The notes under the pieces are model-generated. The model was given only the letters and a program-made list of their open reading frames with translations. It was not told the DNA's origin and searched no databases. Below, one piece after another: positions 51,761 through 63,160 of a stretch of DNA of 64,000 nt. A program made the translations under genes and the position numbers. Positions within the stretch are counted from its first letter, which is position 1, and every line of letters begins with the position of its first letter. The stretch spans positions 3,286,001 to 3,350,000 of the forward strand of contig OZ038458.1 of the NCBI GenBank assembly GCA_964036195.1. Reading direction: 5' to 3'. The DNA comes from Sphaerolaimus hirsutus. Taxonomy: Eukaryota > Nematoda > Chromadorea > Monhysterida > Sphaerolaimidae.

Positions 51761-51981
51761 GTAGGCCAGCGCGTCAAGTCCCCAGAAGACAATACAGCCG
51801 CAAGTCGTGCGTGCGCCCGGCCGGAGTTGCGTGGCCGGCGGCAGATGCATTACGATAGTAATTGCATCGCTTGTGCAGTCGGCGGCGGGCGGCCAGTCGC
51901 GCGCGCTGTAAAGATCGGCCGCGCAAGGCGCCGCTGCCGCCGCAGGGGCGGGAAAGTGTGACCATGTGGCAGTCCCAAGCC
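51761..51981 (-). CDS. Possible GC-rich exon next to spliceable repeat
   Basis: The minus-strand donor CTAC|GTGAGT is excellent. One frame stays open from the repeat's CTTTACAG acceptor through DLYSARDWPPAADC, AITIVMHLPPATQLRPG and CIVFWGLDALAY. Another frame is also open but stops before the donor. A 50-base upstream exon (52185-52136) is phase-compatible. Family unknown. Confidence 0.35.
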
Positions 51982-52151
51982 CTGTAAAGTGTTAAGTAAA
52001 GTGTCAAATGTAAAGTCAAATGCAAAGTAAATGTCAATTGTCATGCAAAGTTCAGTAATAAAATCTTTTCTTTTTTTTGAGTGACACTTTACTTTGCATT
52101 TGACTTTACATTTGACACTTTACTTTACACTTTACAGGGCTTGGGACTGCC
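51968..52151. mobile_element. Spliceable palindromic repeat, reference copy
   Basis: GGCAGTCCCAAGCCCTGTAAAGTG ... CACTTTACAGGGCTTGGGACTGCC; the arms are nearly perfect inverses, with A-rich centre AATAAAATC. Flanked by ACATG-like 5-6 bp duplication. Minus-strand GTAAAG (52135) to CTTTACAG (51982) would be a 154-bp intron. Confidence 0.8.
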
Positions 52152-52155
52152 CCCA

Positions 52156-53427
52156 TGTTTGAATCGGTCACTCGGCGCACGGTTGCTGTAGTAAAATTCT
52201 TTTTACTAAAATGGTAGTAAAATTGTATAATAATTGTATTTAATTTTATACATTTTTCATTTTTTTTTATTCTTCAATTTTCCAATTTTCATTTTATTTT
52301 CATTTTTCCTGAGATTTTGCCAACCCTGGACTAGGGTCGGATGTATAAGTTTACCGGGTTGCACAGAAACTATCGGAATTTATTGAACTGATTGAGAATT
52401 TAGAATCTATCGAGCACAGAATTCATCAAACTAATTTTCATCACTTCTCATAGTCTCTATACCAATTCTGTCTCGTTGTTTGGGGGCATTCTAGATTTTG
52501 ACCCTCTTGGGGGTTGGATGGATAGCAAATCACTCCTCAGGAGGGATAGATAGCTGACAATTTTTTGGGGTGGGAGGTTTGCGGGGGTTCCATATAGGTA
52601 TAGGCATTTTCGAGGTATAGAAGGAAGTAAAGGAAGAAAAATTGCTAAAAGTAGGTGAAAAATGGCTAAAAATGGGTATATAAGCACATATACCTAGTAC
52701 TAAAAATAGCTCAAAATATGCAGTTTCTGATCTGAACTAGTGATTTTGGTTAAAAAAATGGTGAAAATCTATAAAAAGATATGAAAAATAGCGATTTTGA
52801 GAGAATATTGGTATAGTTTCTCAAAAATTGCACCACATAGGTATATAGCTGGCCGATTTTGGGGGGGTTAGGGGATAGTAGCCCAAAATTATGCCTCTGG
52901 GATAGATAGATAGCTGGGCTGTTTTGGTGGCAGGTTTTGTTGCAGAGATGTTTAATTTGAACACAGGTAACCAAATTCTGTAACTGTTAAAAAAAACTTT
53001 TCCACCCGTGCATTCGGTGTCACTTGCATGCCATCGTGATGCGTTTTTGATGTGTTTGTTTCCCCCCAAAATTCAGTTATAAACACACTCTGCCTTGATT
53101 TTCTACTTTTTGATTGATCGATTGTGTATCCTTTTCCTATACTTCCTGGTGAATCGTCTAGTCTAGAATATGATCTGGATCCGGGGATTGAGCACTAATT
53201 GCCCTGAATTTTCAACGGAAAATTTTTGTTTGCGTCAGGTAAAGTGGTAAAGTGACATTTTACACACGTTTACGATCATCCGCGATTTGAATAGTACACA
53301 TGTCGTAAATAACTCACTTAGAATTCCCAATTTCCAATGTCAAATTTCGCGCAAATTCGTGCATTATCGACGGTTTTAATACTTTGTGGACTTTGACAAA
53401 ATTTCTTGGCGTGGATATTTTGGCACA
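52156..53427. other. No gene seen; CAGGGGTCTC-family fragments
   Basis: 52480-52930 holds GGATGGATAGCAAATCACTCC, GGAGGGATAGATAGCTG and, after a break, TGAAAATCTATAAAAAG and GGGGATAGTAGCCC. The rest is AT-rich with no recognisable exon. Confidence 0.45.
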
Positions 53428-53435
53428 CTGCAGAC

Positions 53436-54753
53436 TAGTGATGGAATGACGCCATGGCGCGGGCGCCATTTGAGGACGCCAAAGGGCGCCGCGCCATGGC
53501 GCCATTGGCGCTTGGCGCCCTTTTTCTGTGGCGCCTGGCGCCCTGCCCTAAAAGGGCGCCAAAATGGCGCCAGCATGGTTTCAAGGTGACCATCTGTACA
53601 TATCGAAAATCGCCATAAAATGGACGAAATGGTGCGAGTGGATGAAATTTTTGTCGTCCAACGGTTCATAAGGCCCGTCTGACCGACCAGAAGCTGAGGA
53701 TTATGAACCGTTGAACTTGCTAACCCGCGAATTAATGCATTCATATTGTCATGTTTCTGTTTTAGTTCACTTCAAGGAAACAATTGCAAGCAGAAACCAA
53801 TAAAACATCATTTGTGCTATATGAACTGAATGAATTTTTTGTTAAATGACAATTGAGGCGTCCAATTCAATAAGTCAACAAGTCCAAAATATGAAAATTT
53901 CGAGTTAGGCCCGGAAACGTCATCTGGGGCTACTTCTGCACATTTTTCATTATTTTCCATAAATTTTTTGACCTCACATGCCCATATGGCAAAGTGCCAA
54001 ATCTGACATTTTTGGGGAAAAATGCAAAAAGTTTGGGCTAAAAGGCGACAAGTCCATCCTCCGCTTCCTTTTTTTATGAGAAAAAAACGCAAGAAATGTG
54101 ATAAGTCCACTATGGGCACCGATTTCTAAAGGGTGACAAGTCCAACTTTTTCCCATAAGGCAGCCTCGGCTTCCCCGGGAACAAAAATGTTATCGCGTGC
54201 AAGAAGGCGACAAGTCCATTTCCCTCCCCAAAAAGGTTTTGCTCTGACCGAATGGAATTTTATGGACACCCCATTTTTCACATATACGTTGAGATTAGGG
54301 GCTGAGACTTTGACACTTTATTGTGAACATATGGAACTTTATGAAGACCATGAGAGAGCCAAATTGGACATGCACCACGGGCCTGGAATTGGCTCGGAAA
54401 CTTAAAATGCGATTTACTCAAAATCACATTTTGTGGACTTGTCGACTTTTAGAATTAGACGCCTCAATTTCAATTCGTATGATTTTATGCTAAATATTTT
54501 TGTCTCATTAGTCTTATTTTTGATTATTACATCCTGTAGAACGTGAATAAAGACGTGGATGTATGCGCTAGAGTGCTAGAAAAAATATTATTAACGCCTT
54601 CAAGGTACTGGTCGCCCTTATTTAGCTTGGCGCCTGGCGCCCTATTTTTCGAATGGCGCCATGGCGCCCTTCGCACCTGGCGCCCACTTTCCGAATGGCG
54701 CCATGGCGCCATTGGCGCCTGTCGCCCTTTTTTCTGGCGCTTTTCCATCACTA
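53436..54753. mobile_element. hAT-type element, TAGTGATGG ends, GGCGCC arrays
   Basis: Perfect duplication CTGCAGAC. TAGTGATGGAATGACGCC / GGCGCTTTTCCATCACTA. Contains an ATTGAGGCGTC ... GACGCCTCAAT element (about 53850-54471). Confidence 0.9.
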
Positions 54754-55505
54754 CTGCAGACATGAAAACATAAAGAGAAGTCAGACAGAGTTTCCGAAAT
54801 GAAGGTATCTTGGCATATCGTATAATAGCGTATCTTTAAATGTAAATATTCTTGAGTATCCACAAAAATTAGTTTTTGCTTTTTGGACCAGTTTTTCTGT
54901 GTTTGCACATTCTCTTGTCCGGTTCCGAGACAATTCCGCAAGTTCAGACAAGTTTTCTTTACTTATCATTTGCAACTTTACTTGCCAATTCACACTTATT
55001 TTGCCACTTAATCATTTGCGAAATATTCACCTTCCGTGCATATGTAAGTTGGAAAAATGTCCTAGTTATGATAGGTAAAGCTAAATTATTTACCTATTTT
55101 TCGGAAAACGGGAAGTTGACCGAGCGCGTCCCAGACTGATCTATGAGTTTTCAAAATTTCATCAGTAAACTATAAACTGTGTGTAGAGCTAATAAGTATT
55201 TCTATAGCCTAGATATTTAAATATCAAATAATAATCTAGGATGTCAACCGAAACCACAGGTGCACAATGCATATCAATTAGGTATATACATTACATCTAA
55301 ATACATAGAAAACAGTGGTGTGGTTCAGAAAACATTCACTGGTGTGCTTCACTAGCCCCCGGATCACTGTGCCATCAAACGATTCACATCGCTTCACGGA
55401 CTTTGCAAAGAGTGCCGCTTGATTTGTGAAGAGTGTTTCACCAATTTCGGTCGCGATGCTATGTGAGAAGCATGTGGAAGCCGATTCATCAAGAGTCCAT
55501 GACCA

Positions 55506-55761
55506 GTGATGTAAAAGCGCCAACACCTTGGCGCCAAGCGCCAAAAGAGCAATGGCGCTTTTCCTTCGGCGCTAGCTCCATGGTGCATTTTGCGTTGACG
55601 CTAGGGACAGTCGCCAGTAGTCATGGAAAAGGCACCGGGAAATCTGGCACCGCACCGCAACAGCACCAGTGCTGGTGCCCTTCGGTGCCCAGCACCGGGG
55701 CACCGGTGCCCCGGTGCCTTTCCATCACTAGTCGCCAGCGCCACGGCGCTTTTACATCACG
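55506..55761. repeat. GGCGCC-array element, TGATGTAAAAGCGC ends, with nested copy
   Basis: AGTGATGTAAAAGCGCC ... GGCGCTTTTACATCAC. The flanking duplication is unclear. Interrupted by 55618-55730. Confidence 0.65.
55618..55730. mobile_element. 113-bp hAT-type element of GGTGCC units, nested
   Basis: Perfect duplication GTCGCCAG. TAGTCATGGAAAAGGCACC ... GGTGCCTTTCCATCACTA. Between the ends there is little but GCACCG/GGTGCC units. Confidence 0.9.
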
Positions 55762-57039
55762 CTTTTGTCTTAATGGGATACCCCCCCCCCCCGCCCTATA
55801 CTTCTACACACTTTTTGTTGTGATTTATTTTTATTTAGAACTGTGCAGTGACTAACATCAAATGCACAATATCGGGCTGCCCGAAAAACACACTTTTGTC
55901 GGGCAAAATTAGATTCAGCGCGCGGCCCTGTCAACTTGTTTCAGACTTGTTTCACTCTCAAAAAAATCTGTTTGCCAAATTTGCACTTTAAGTGTAACTC
56001 AAGCAGAGGATTTTTTCATCATACTACACAGAGTAAAAATACCTAAAACATACACTTTACCTTAAAGTACATAAAAAGGGGTTAGGTGTAAAAAAGATAA
56101 GTGAAATGTGATTCATCTAGGTAATGTGATTTGAAGAAAAGTGATATTTGGAAACTTGTAAACAAAGAGATGGAAGACAATTTTCGCCAATTTTTGCCCG
56201 CGTCTGTCTAAAGAAATTATTATTTACAAATACACGGTGGAGCATTTGACGGGCCAATCCCGCAAATTGATAAGTGACAAAAAAGTGCTATGTAAAGGTA
56301 CTTGGCAAGTATGGTACTGGTAAGTAAAGTGACAAGTAAATTGCCAAGTGAAGATACATGTCAATTTCAGTTTTATTGACAGTCATTTCTTAACAGTAAA
56401 GGTATTTATGTGTAACTTGGATTATCACTTAGCACCAGGTTTTGATTCACTAAAGAAGCATATTTTTTTCGAATTTTCTCAACTGATTACAAATACTTAG
56501 GTACACTGATCGGTCGAACTAAACGCTGTACAAAGATTGTTACCGTATTTTGATAAATAAAGCGTCATTTGTCGATGCATAAAATTTGCGCCAAATTCAC
56601 CCATGGTGAAAGCATGATCAGAAGAAATAAATTTTTGTACAGCGGTGGGCATCTTCAGTTGCCACTGGAAAATCGCAATAGCTTGAGCTATGGTTGAGTT
56701 ATCACAATGAAATTTTAATTCAATAGAGTAGACTCCATAGGACACCTATTCTGAAGTTTGCAACCCAAACGGCCACATTTTGGGTGAGTTGTGGAACACA
56801 CAGTTTTTACTGTAATTTTGTGACTTGGTGCCACCTCTTGCTTGTTGTTCATTAAGGGGAAATGTTTTATAAAAGTGTGTGTTTTTTAACTTCATATCAC
56901 TCAACACAATCACAACAACTATCACTCAATATATCCACCATCCTTCTCCAATATCATATTCAAACAGTGCTCAAATGACAGGAGAGCTTTCACCCTGATC
57001 TCAGGTGTCAACTGTTTGAATGACTCCTTAATCAGCTCG

Positions 57040-57168
57040 ATCAACATGTCATGACATGTGCATGACAATTGACATTTTCTTTTTTTGTTTTGATTGACAC
57101 TTTACTTTGCATTTGACTTTACATTTGACACTTTACTTTACACTTTACAGGGCTTGGGACTGCCCCCT
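57040..57168. repeat. Spliceable-repeat half copy
   Basis: TTTACACTTTACAGGGCTTGGG end with TTTGCATTTGACTTTACATTTG; left half not matching. Confidence 0.6.
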
Positions 57169-57339
57169 GGGCACTGATTTAGGCGTCACGTTAGAAGCAT
57201 GCCAATGAGAATTAAAGCGTGCGATTTTTGTAGCAAGATTTGAAAATTAATTTGGCGAATACGTTAACATCTAACGTTGTTTTTTAAAATGTATATGCAA
57301 AGCACATGTGTTAAATATCATTGGCACGCTCCCAATGTA

Positions 57340-57488
57340 AAGTGTCACTTGTCATGACAAAAGTAAAGTAAAGTGTCAATTGTCATGCAAAGTTCAACAA
57401 TAAAATCTTTTCTTTTTTGTTTTGATTGACACTTTATTTTACATTTGACACTTTACTTTACACTTTACAGGGCTTGGGACTGCCCCCA
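57340..57488. repeat. Spliceable-repeat copy, partial left end
   Basis: AATAAAATCTTTTCTTTT centre shared with 51968-52151; right end CTTTACAGGGCTTGGGACTGC. Confidence 0.6.
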
Positions 57489-57738
57489 GGTGAATTCTGC
57501 TTAACTTCCTTAAGTATTTTGCAATAAGAGGTCTGCATGCCATACCACAACTCACCCAAAATGTGGCCGTTTGGGTTGCAAACTTCAGAATAGGTGTCCT
57601 ATGGAGTCTACTCTATTGTGTTAAAATTTTCACTGTGATAGCTCAACCGTAGCTCAATTGCGATTTTCCAGCGGCAACTGAAGATGCCCACCAGATTTCA
57701 ATGCAGTACGTGCTGTCTGGGTCCACAAACTGATTTTG

Positions 57739-57930
57739 TATACTCGGCGGACAGTACGTACACTTCGTATGAAAACCTATCGTAATTTAATGAATGAAAT
57801 ATTGTGATCAATTTCGTAATTAATTATTCCGTATTAAAAATGAAATATTGTGAAAAAAAACTGTATAATTTTTGGTCCTTTAATCAGATGGGTTATGGTA
57901 GGTTTTCAAACGTGTGATGTCCGCTGAGTA
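57739..57930. mobile_element. TA-flanked MITE, TACTCGGCGGACA ends
   Basis: Copy of the 36320-36502 family; CGTATGAAAACCTATCGTAA and TTATGGTAGGTTTTCAAACG are its inner arms. Confidence 0.7.
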
Positions 57931-58556
57931 CACTGAAATTGCGAAAAATTTGGAAAACTCATACCCACATACTCATTTGGGTTTACCAGAATGTCTGGCA
58001 ACTACTGTTGATGGAGGAAAAAAAACATTCTAGTAATTTTAAATGAATTCAAAGCTGATTTATGAGTTTTCGAGAGAAAAAAATTGAAATTTTGGTAGAA
58101 AACGAGTGTGGCTCAAATGAGTTGTTTATGGTTGTTTAAATAATTATCTCTTGTTGCTTTTTAATTGTCGTTTGTGTGAGCTACGATGAAATCTTTGATG
58201 AAAAAGTCAGTCCACCCTCGAAAAACCCACTAATAACGCAGTCAAAGAGGTAATACGGGGTTGTATACCTAATCATAAACTCCCTATGGAATTTATTCGA
58301 GGTAATACGGTAATTATAAATATCATCTGGGTGGTGCTACCGTGCCGCCTGTCTAAGTTAAATTGTCTAATCACAATTAGCATTCCGAAGTTCTCGGGAG
58401 ATTTATGTTTTTAAATATAAGAAAATATACAAAATATTTTTCTATTTTTACAAGACATTATATTTTATTTATGAGATGAGAAGAAAATAAACAAAAATAT
58501 ATCATTTCTATTTACCTATTTATATTTTCTCCACGTTTTTCAGACAGATTTAGTTG

Positions 58557-58652
58557 TACCGTATTTCCTCGAAATACACCCCCCCTCGAAATACCCCCAG
58601 TCTCGAAATTCCGTTCTATTGGAGGTGCCCTTCTATTAGAAGAAATACGGTA
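58557..58652. mobile_element. 96-bp hybrid TA MITE
   Basis: The left end is the CCGTATTTCCTCGAAATA type; the right end is the GGAGGTGCCCTTCTATTAGAAG type. See findings. Confidence 0.75.
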
Positions 58653-59250
58653 ATTTTACTTTCTCAAAAAGAACCATTTTTGGAACGCTAGTCCCAAATT
58701 TAGAATTTCGACCCTTCCCGAAATTCGCGACTGTTTATATTGTCTCTGGTTTGCGCACGTTTTTGCACATTGCCACACTTGTAAAATCGTATGTACACAT
58801 TTATTTACTTTTGTTTGTGTAATTAAAATTGTGATTATGCTATTTATAGTTATTAACTGGAAAGTCACAATTAACTATTTTTGAACTTGGGAACATTTTT
58901 GAGGACTCTGAATTAAGAGTATTGTAAGAAAATGGAGAGAAAGTTTTTAGAGAATGTTTTTTAGGGTTATTCTGCGATGACACGTATCCCGCTTTTTGAC
59001 TAATACTTTCCAGATTTGCTATTTCACATACGGAAAAGTGTCAAGTCAAGTGCCAGTCAGGAATCTTCCGGTGTTAATATAAAACACATATTGACGTATC
59101 TATCCGAAATTTTCCGTGGCTACTGATAAAGCTTGAGTTGCGTTGTAACGTGTCATGAAGACTACCTAATTTTTTTCAAGGTAAAATAACGCACTTGAAT
59201 GACTTTAGACCGCACTTTACGTTGTAACTTAAGCTCCATGAACCCGTGAA

Positions 59251-59638
59251 TACCGTATTACCTCGAAATACCCCCATGGGGGTTAATTATTAGGCCAGCA
59301 ATTTTTTTTGGGTGGGGGGTATTCGAGAGCGGTCTATTACTTTGCCAGAAATTTTTTAAATTGCACATACTCAGACGTACAAAAATCCAACTATGACAGA
59401 GATGTATAAGTGTAAATATATCACAGACCACAAACTGCTGTAGTATTTGATCCACTCACTACAAAACTTATAGTAAGTTCAATCAACTATAATACTACAC
59501 TGCGGTGTTTGTAATGTACACCCCTTTTACACTCAATTTGGGTGGGGGTATTTAGACGGGGGGTTTATTTTTTCCCCAGCTCGCTCAGACCTGATGGTAT
59601 TTCGGGGAGGGGGAGGGGGTAATTCGAGGTAATACGGA
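59251..59638. mobile_element. TA MITE, CCGTATTACCTCGAAATAC ends
   Basis: TACCGTATTACCTCGAAATAC ... CGAGGTAATACGG; the right TA has mutated. A small relative lies at 58247-58313. Confidence 0.7.
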
Positions 59639-59974
59639 AGGTATGTTTGACACATGATAGTACACCTAAATTGCTAGCTGCCTTGTCTTGCCGAGACTGA
59701 AATTATTCGCAGTAGACTTTATAATCAATTTATGTTTTTTTTATTATTTTGGCACGATCGTTCCGGGAAAATGTTTGGTCAAATTTTTTTATGTCTATAT
59801 GTACCAATATTATACCTATATTATAGGTACCAATAAAATTGCAGCGACAAAGCTTCGTCTGAATCTAAATAGATCCTTGGAAATTGCAGGATAAATTATT
59901 TACCTGGTGTGTTCCAGAAATTGTATGTATTTACCATCTATTCCAAGTGCGTAAGTGGACAAGTAAATAGTATT

Positions 59975-60085
59975 ATTACGGTTAAAACGGGATCCCGATC
60001 ACGACCCTGAATCCCTATAATTATCGGGATTTAGCGATTCCGATCCGAGACCCCAACCCCGATCCCGATGCCGAAATTTTCAACC
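59975..60085. repeat. Fragment of GGGATC-array element
   Basis: GGTTAAAACGGGATCCCGATC then CCCCGATCCCGATGCCGAAAT. A truncated 36320-family copy follows directly. Confidence 0.55.
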
Positions 60086-60253
60086 ACAATTTAATGAAAT
60101 CTTGTGATAAATTTCGTAATTAATTATTCCATAGTAAAAATCAAATATTATTTATGATGAAAAAGCTGTATATTTTCCTCCATTATTCAGATGGGTTATG
60201 GTAGGTTTTCATACTAAGTGTGATGTCCGACGAGTATAAGTAAATTTATATCG

Positions 60254-60494
60254 TACCGTATTTCCTCGAAATATCCCCCCCTCGAAATACCCCCCTCAAA
60301 ATGGGCACTATGAATTTGTGGTCCGGGAAATGCATAACAGACGTTCAAAACACTTAGGTACTGTGTTACGTTAGAACATCGTTTATACCATCTACATCCT
60401 TATACAAGGCTGTAAAAACTCATAAATGATGGTTATTGTTGCATTATCCACGTTTTTCTCTCAAAATTTTCACTCTGAAAAAATAAACCCCCGG
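60254..60494. mobile_element. TA MITE, CCGTATTTCCTCG, right end lost
   Basis: Same interior as 7796-8061 (GGGCACTATGAATTTGTGGTC); ends abruptly in CCCCCGG against a GAAAACGTAAAAGTG fragment. Confidence 0.7.
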
Positions 60495-61122
60495 AAAACG
60501 TAAAAGTGGGTATTTTGAGAAATTTTTCCCCAATTTTCGCTGAAATCACTAATTTTCGAGCTTTTTCACCATCAAATTCACTAATTTAAAATGTTTTTTT
60601 TCCATATTTCTATAATATTTTGGATATTTTGTCCCCATTTTTAGCTTTTCTCTCCTCTTTTTCATTTATGCCTTGAAAAAGCCAATAAAAAAGCCTGTTT
60701 GAAATACGTTTTCTGTACTCGCGTACTTTCAAAAAGTAAGTGAGTAAGTACCGGTATTTTTTCTGGGAGGAAACGTAAACGTATTTACGCAGTACTCGAG
60801 TATCCGTTTTAAACGTAAACACGTTTTAACAACTATGAATAATTCCTCCGTTGATGTAATGCTGTAAATATTAGGTATGTGTACACTGTGTACCTAGGTA
60901 AAATATTTGTACAAGTATTTACCTGCCATTATGCGAATTTTTGATCCTCAATTATTTCAATCTTCAATTATGTATATTTCGCGGATCTTTTTCTGTGCAT
61001 TTTATGTAAAATACGCACTACATTTTTCTGAACGAAACACTCCATCATGGTCTCATCGTTAATCAAATCAAAATTGTCCCAAAAAAATACAACCAAAAAA
61101 AAAAGTTTCAGGTATTTTAAAC

Positions 61123-61221
61123 GCTGGTTCGGTTCAGCCCAGATGATAAATCCCGAAATATGACCATCACTTTTTGCTGCCCAGTGAAATCTGACTTTTC
61201 CAGTGTCACCTGCCTTAACCA
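61123..61221 (-). CDS. Possible exon (RFHWAAKSDGHISGF)
   Basis: The minus strand after TGTCAG reads VVKAGDTGKVRFHWAAK, SDGHISGFIIWAEPNQ, with a possible donor CAGC|GTTTAA. The F....G.I.GF..W pattern faintly resembles the barrel of protein arginine methyltransferases, but this is a guess. A hAT-type element inserted just beyond the acceptor (61236). Confidence 0.25.
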
Positions 61222-61235
61222 CTGACACTTCATTC

Positions 61236-61996
61236 CAGAGTTGTTAAAATACCGGTATTTTTGGAAAGTGTAAGTGTAAGTGTAAATACACTTTCCAAAT
61301 TTTGAGTATGGATACCAAAAGTGTAAGGTATTTTAAAAATACCTAGGAAAGTGTAAAAAAAGTGTAAGTGTAAAAAAATTTTTTAGAAAGAGCTCTCACT
61401 GTTGAGCATTAGAAAAATCCGCTGTTCTCACCTTTGGATCAATTTATTTATCATTTTCATGCATTATTTCACATTTTACAGCCTTTTATGAAACATTTCA
61501 GACTGTAACAAATACTGTAGTGGTATGAAGTTCCTTAATAATGGCACTTTTTCTGTATTCATATTTTACTGATTAAGCAATGCGATACACACTGTTTAAA
61601 TGCAAGAATGGACATGCAGCAAATGTCAATGCAAAAGTTGACTTTGTGTCCAGCTGGTGAATTTCCATTGATCTTGTCCTTTTTACAAAAGTATGATGAA
61701 ACTGTAGAATACCATGAGTACTGATCAAAGGTTGTAGATCAAATGCTAGTTTGTACATTTGCCATATTTTCTACATTCAATGCATTTTTTGTACATGACC
61801 CTATTTTATGCTTTCTCAAAAGCATAAAACAGGGCCATCTGAAAGAAAAAAATACACTTTCTGTACCCGGGTATTTTGCCCAGAAAGTGTAAAAAAAGTG
61901 TATGGGTATTTTATGAAAGTGTAAGTATAAGTGTAAATATAAATACCCATTTACCCGGGTATTTCGGGTAAGTGTAAATACACTTTCGCAACTCTG
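61236..61996. mobile_element. hAT-type element, CAGAGTTG ends, AAGTGT arrays
   Basis: Perfect duplication CTTCATTC. Same layout as 27038-27528 but the unit is AAGTGTAAGTGT rather than AAACGTAAACGT. Confidence 0.9.
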
Positions 61997-62041
61997 CTTC
62001 ATTCCACTTAAAACGTAATTAAACATGCGTTAGTTGTACAT

Positions 62042-62575
62042 CATAGTTGTGAAAAAGTATTTACGTTTACTCGATAAATACGTATACTCGCGTACTGCGT
62101 AAAAACGTTTACGTTTCCTCCCAAAAAAATACCGGTACTCACATACTCGCGTACTTTCTGAAAGTACGCGAGTACAGAAAACGTTTTTTAAGGGGACAGA
62201 AAATGTCATTTTGTCAGACAGAATGTGTCAAACATAGGATATTTTCCTAAGAAATACTTATCAGGGGAGAAAAACACATCTTTGATGTAGTGCAGAGTAA
62301 AAATTGAAAACAACACCAATTTTTACGTTGTTTTTGTGGGAAAAATACTCACTTTTACGTTTGCTGTGAGAAAAATACCCATTTTTACGTTTTCCTTGCA
62401 AAAATACTTATTTGTACGTTTTCTCTGGCAAAAAGTATTTTACTCACCTTTTATGCAGTGTAAGAGTAAAAATAAAATACGTACTTTACGTTTTCTGTAC
62501 GCATGTGTGAGTAAAAAAAAATACGTTACGTTTACGTTTACTTAAAAAAAAAGTTCAGTACTTTGAACAACTCTG
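62042..62575. mobile_element. hAT-type element, CATAGTTG/CAACTCTG ends
   Basis: Perfect duplication TTGTACAT. CGTTTACGTTT and ACTCGCGTACT units. Confidence 0.9.
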
Positions 62576-62878
62576 TTGTACATGACTCCGCCTTTTTTCT
62601 TTTTAATTGTTTTTTTTTTGTGAAAGTGCGTGCATAAGCATAACGAGATATCTAAGTAAATCGGTGCGGATGCATATACTGTACTGCCGGTGGAGTATAC
62701 CTATGCTACCCGAATTGCCTGTCACATACACTCCTGGAAAAAAGTCGTTACGTTCCTGGATGAGAGTAATTTTTTGCTGTCCTCCCATTTGAAATGCGAT
62801 AGCTTTTGGCATATGAGGCGTTTGGTTCCGTAACTCGATAAACACCAAAGTGAAAAAAATTGAGTTAAGTGCATATGT

Positions 62879-62899
62879 GATATATATATATATATATAC
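62879..62899. repeat. TA microsatellite
   Basis: Run of about ten TA units. Confidence 0.9.
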
Positions 62900-62939
62900 T
62901 TTTTTCTTGAAAAAAAATTACGTAGATATCTCATAACGT

Positions 62940-63160
62940 TCCCGAGATACAGAGACGCCGATTTTTGAAAAAAATGTAAATTTTCATCCGAAACTCGATA
63001 TCTCCACCATCAAAATGGTGAACTTTCACTCGAAACTCGATAACTCCACTGTAAAAACTTTGCATCCGATACTCGTTATAAATTTACACGGAAATGGCTC
63101 AACTGGGCAAAATCCCCATACAAAAATGAAGTTTGCATCCGAAACTCGTTATAAAATTTT
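62940..63160. repeat. Degenerate tandem repeat
   Basis: Four spaced units of CATCCGAAACTCG(A/T)TAT with loose spacers. No coding sense found. Confidence 0.5.

Larger units (their letters stand above)
56638..57692. mobile_element. TA/CAG long-inverted-repeat element, disrupted second copy
   Basis: GGTGGGCATCTTCAGTTGCC ... GGCAACTGAAGATGCCCACC with the GACTCCATAGGACACCTAT arms of 16511-17800. Filled with later insertions (57040-57488). Confidence 0.7.

Noticed and set aside
62603..62848. 81-codon minus-strand frame
   Set aside because: No splice logic, no recognisable motif, and it borders a degenerate repeat with similar words.
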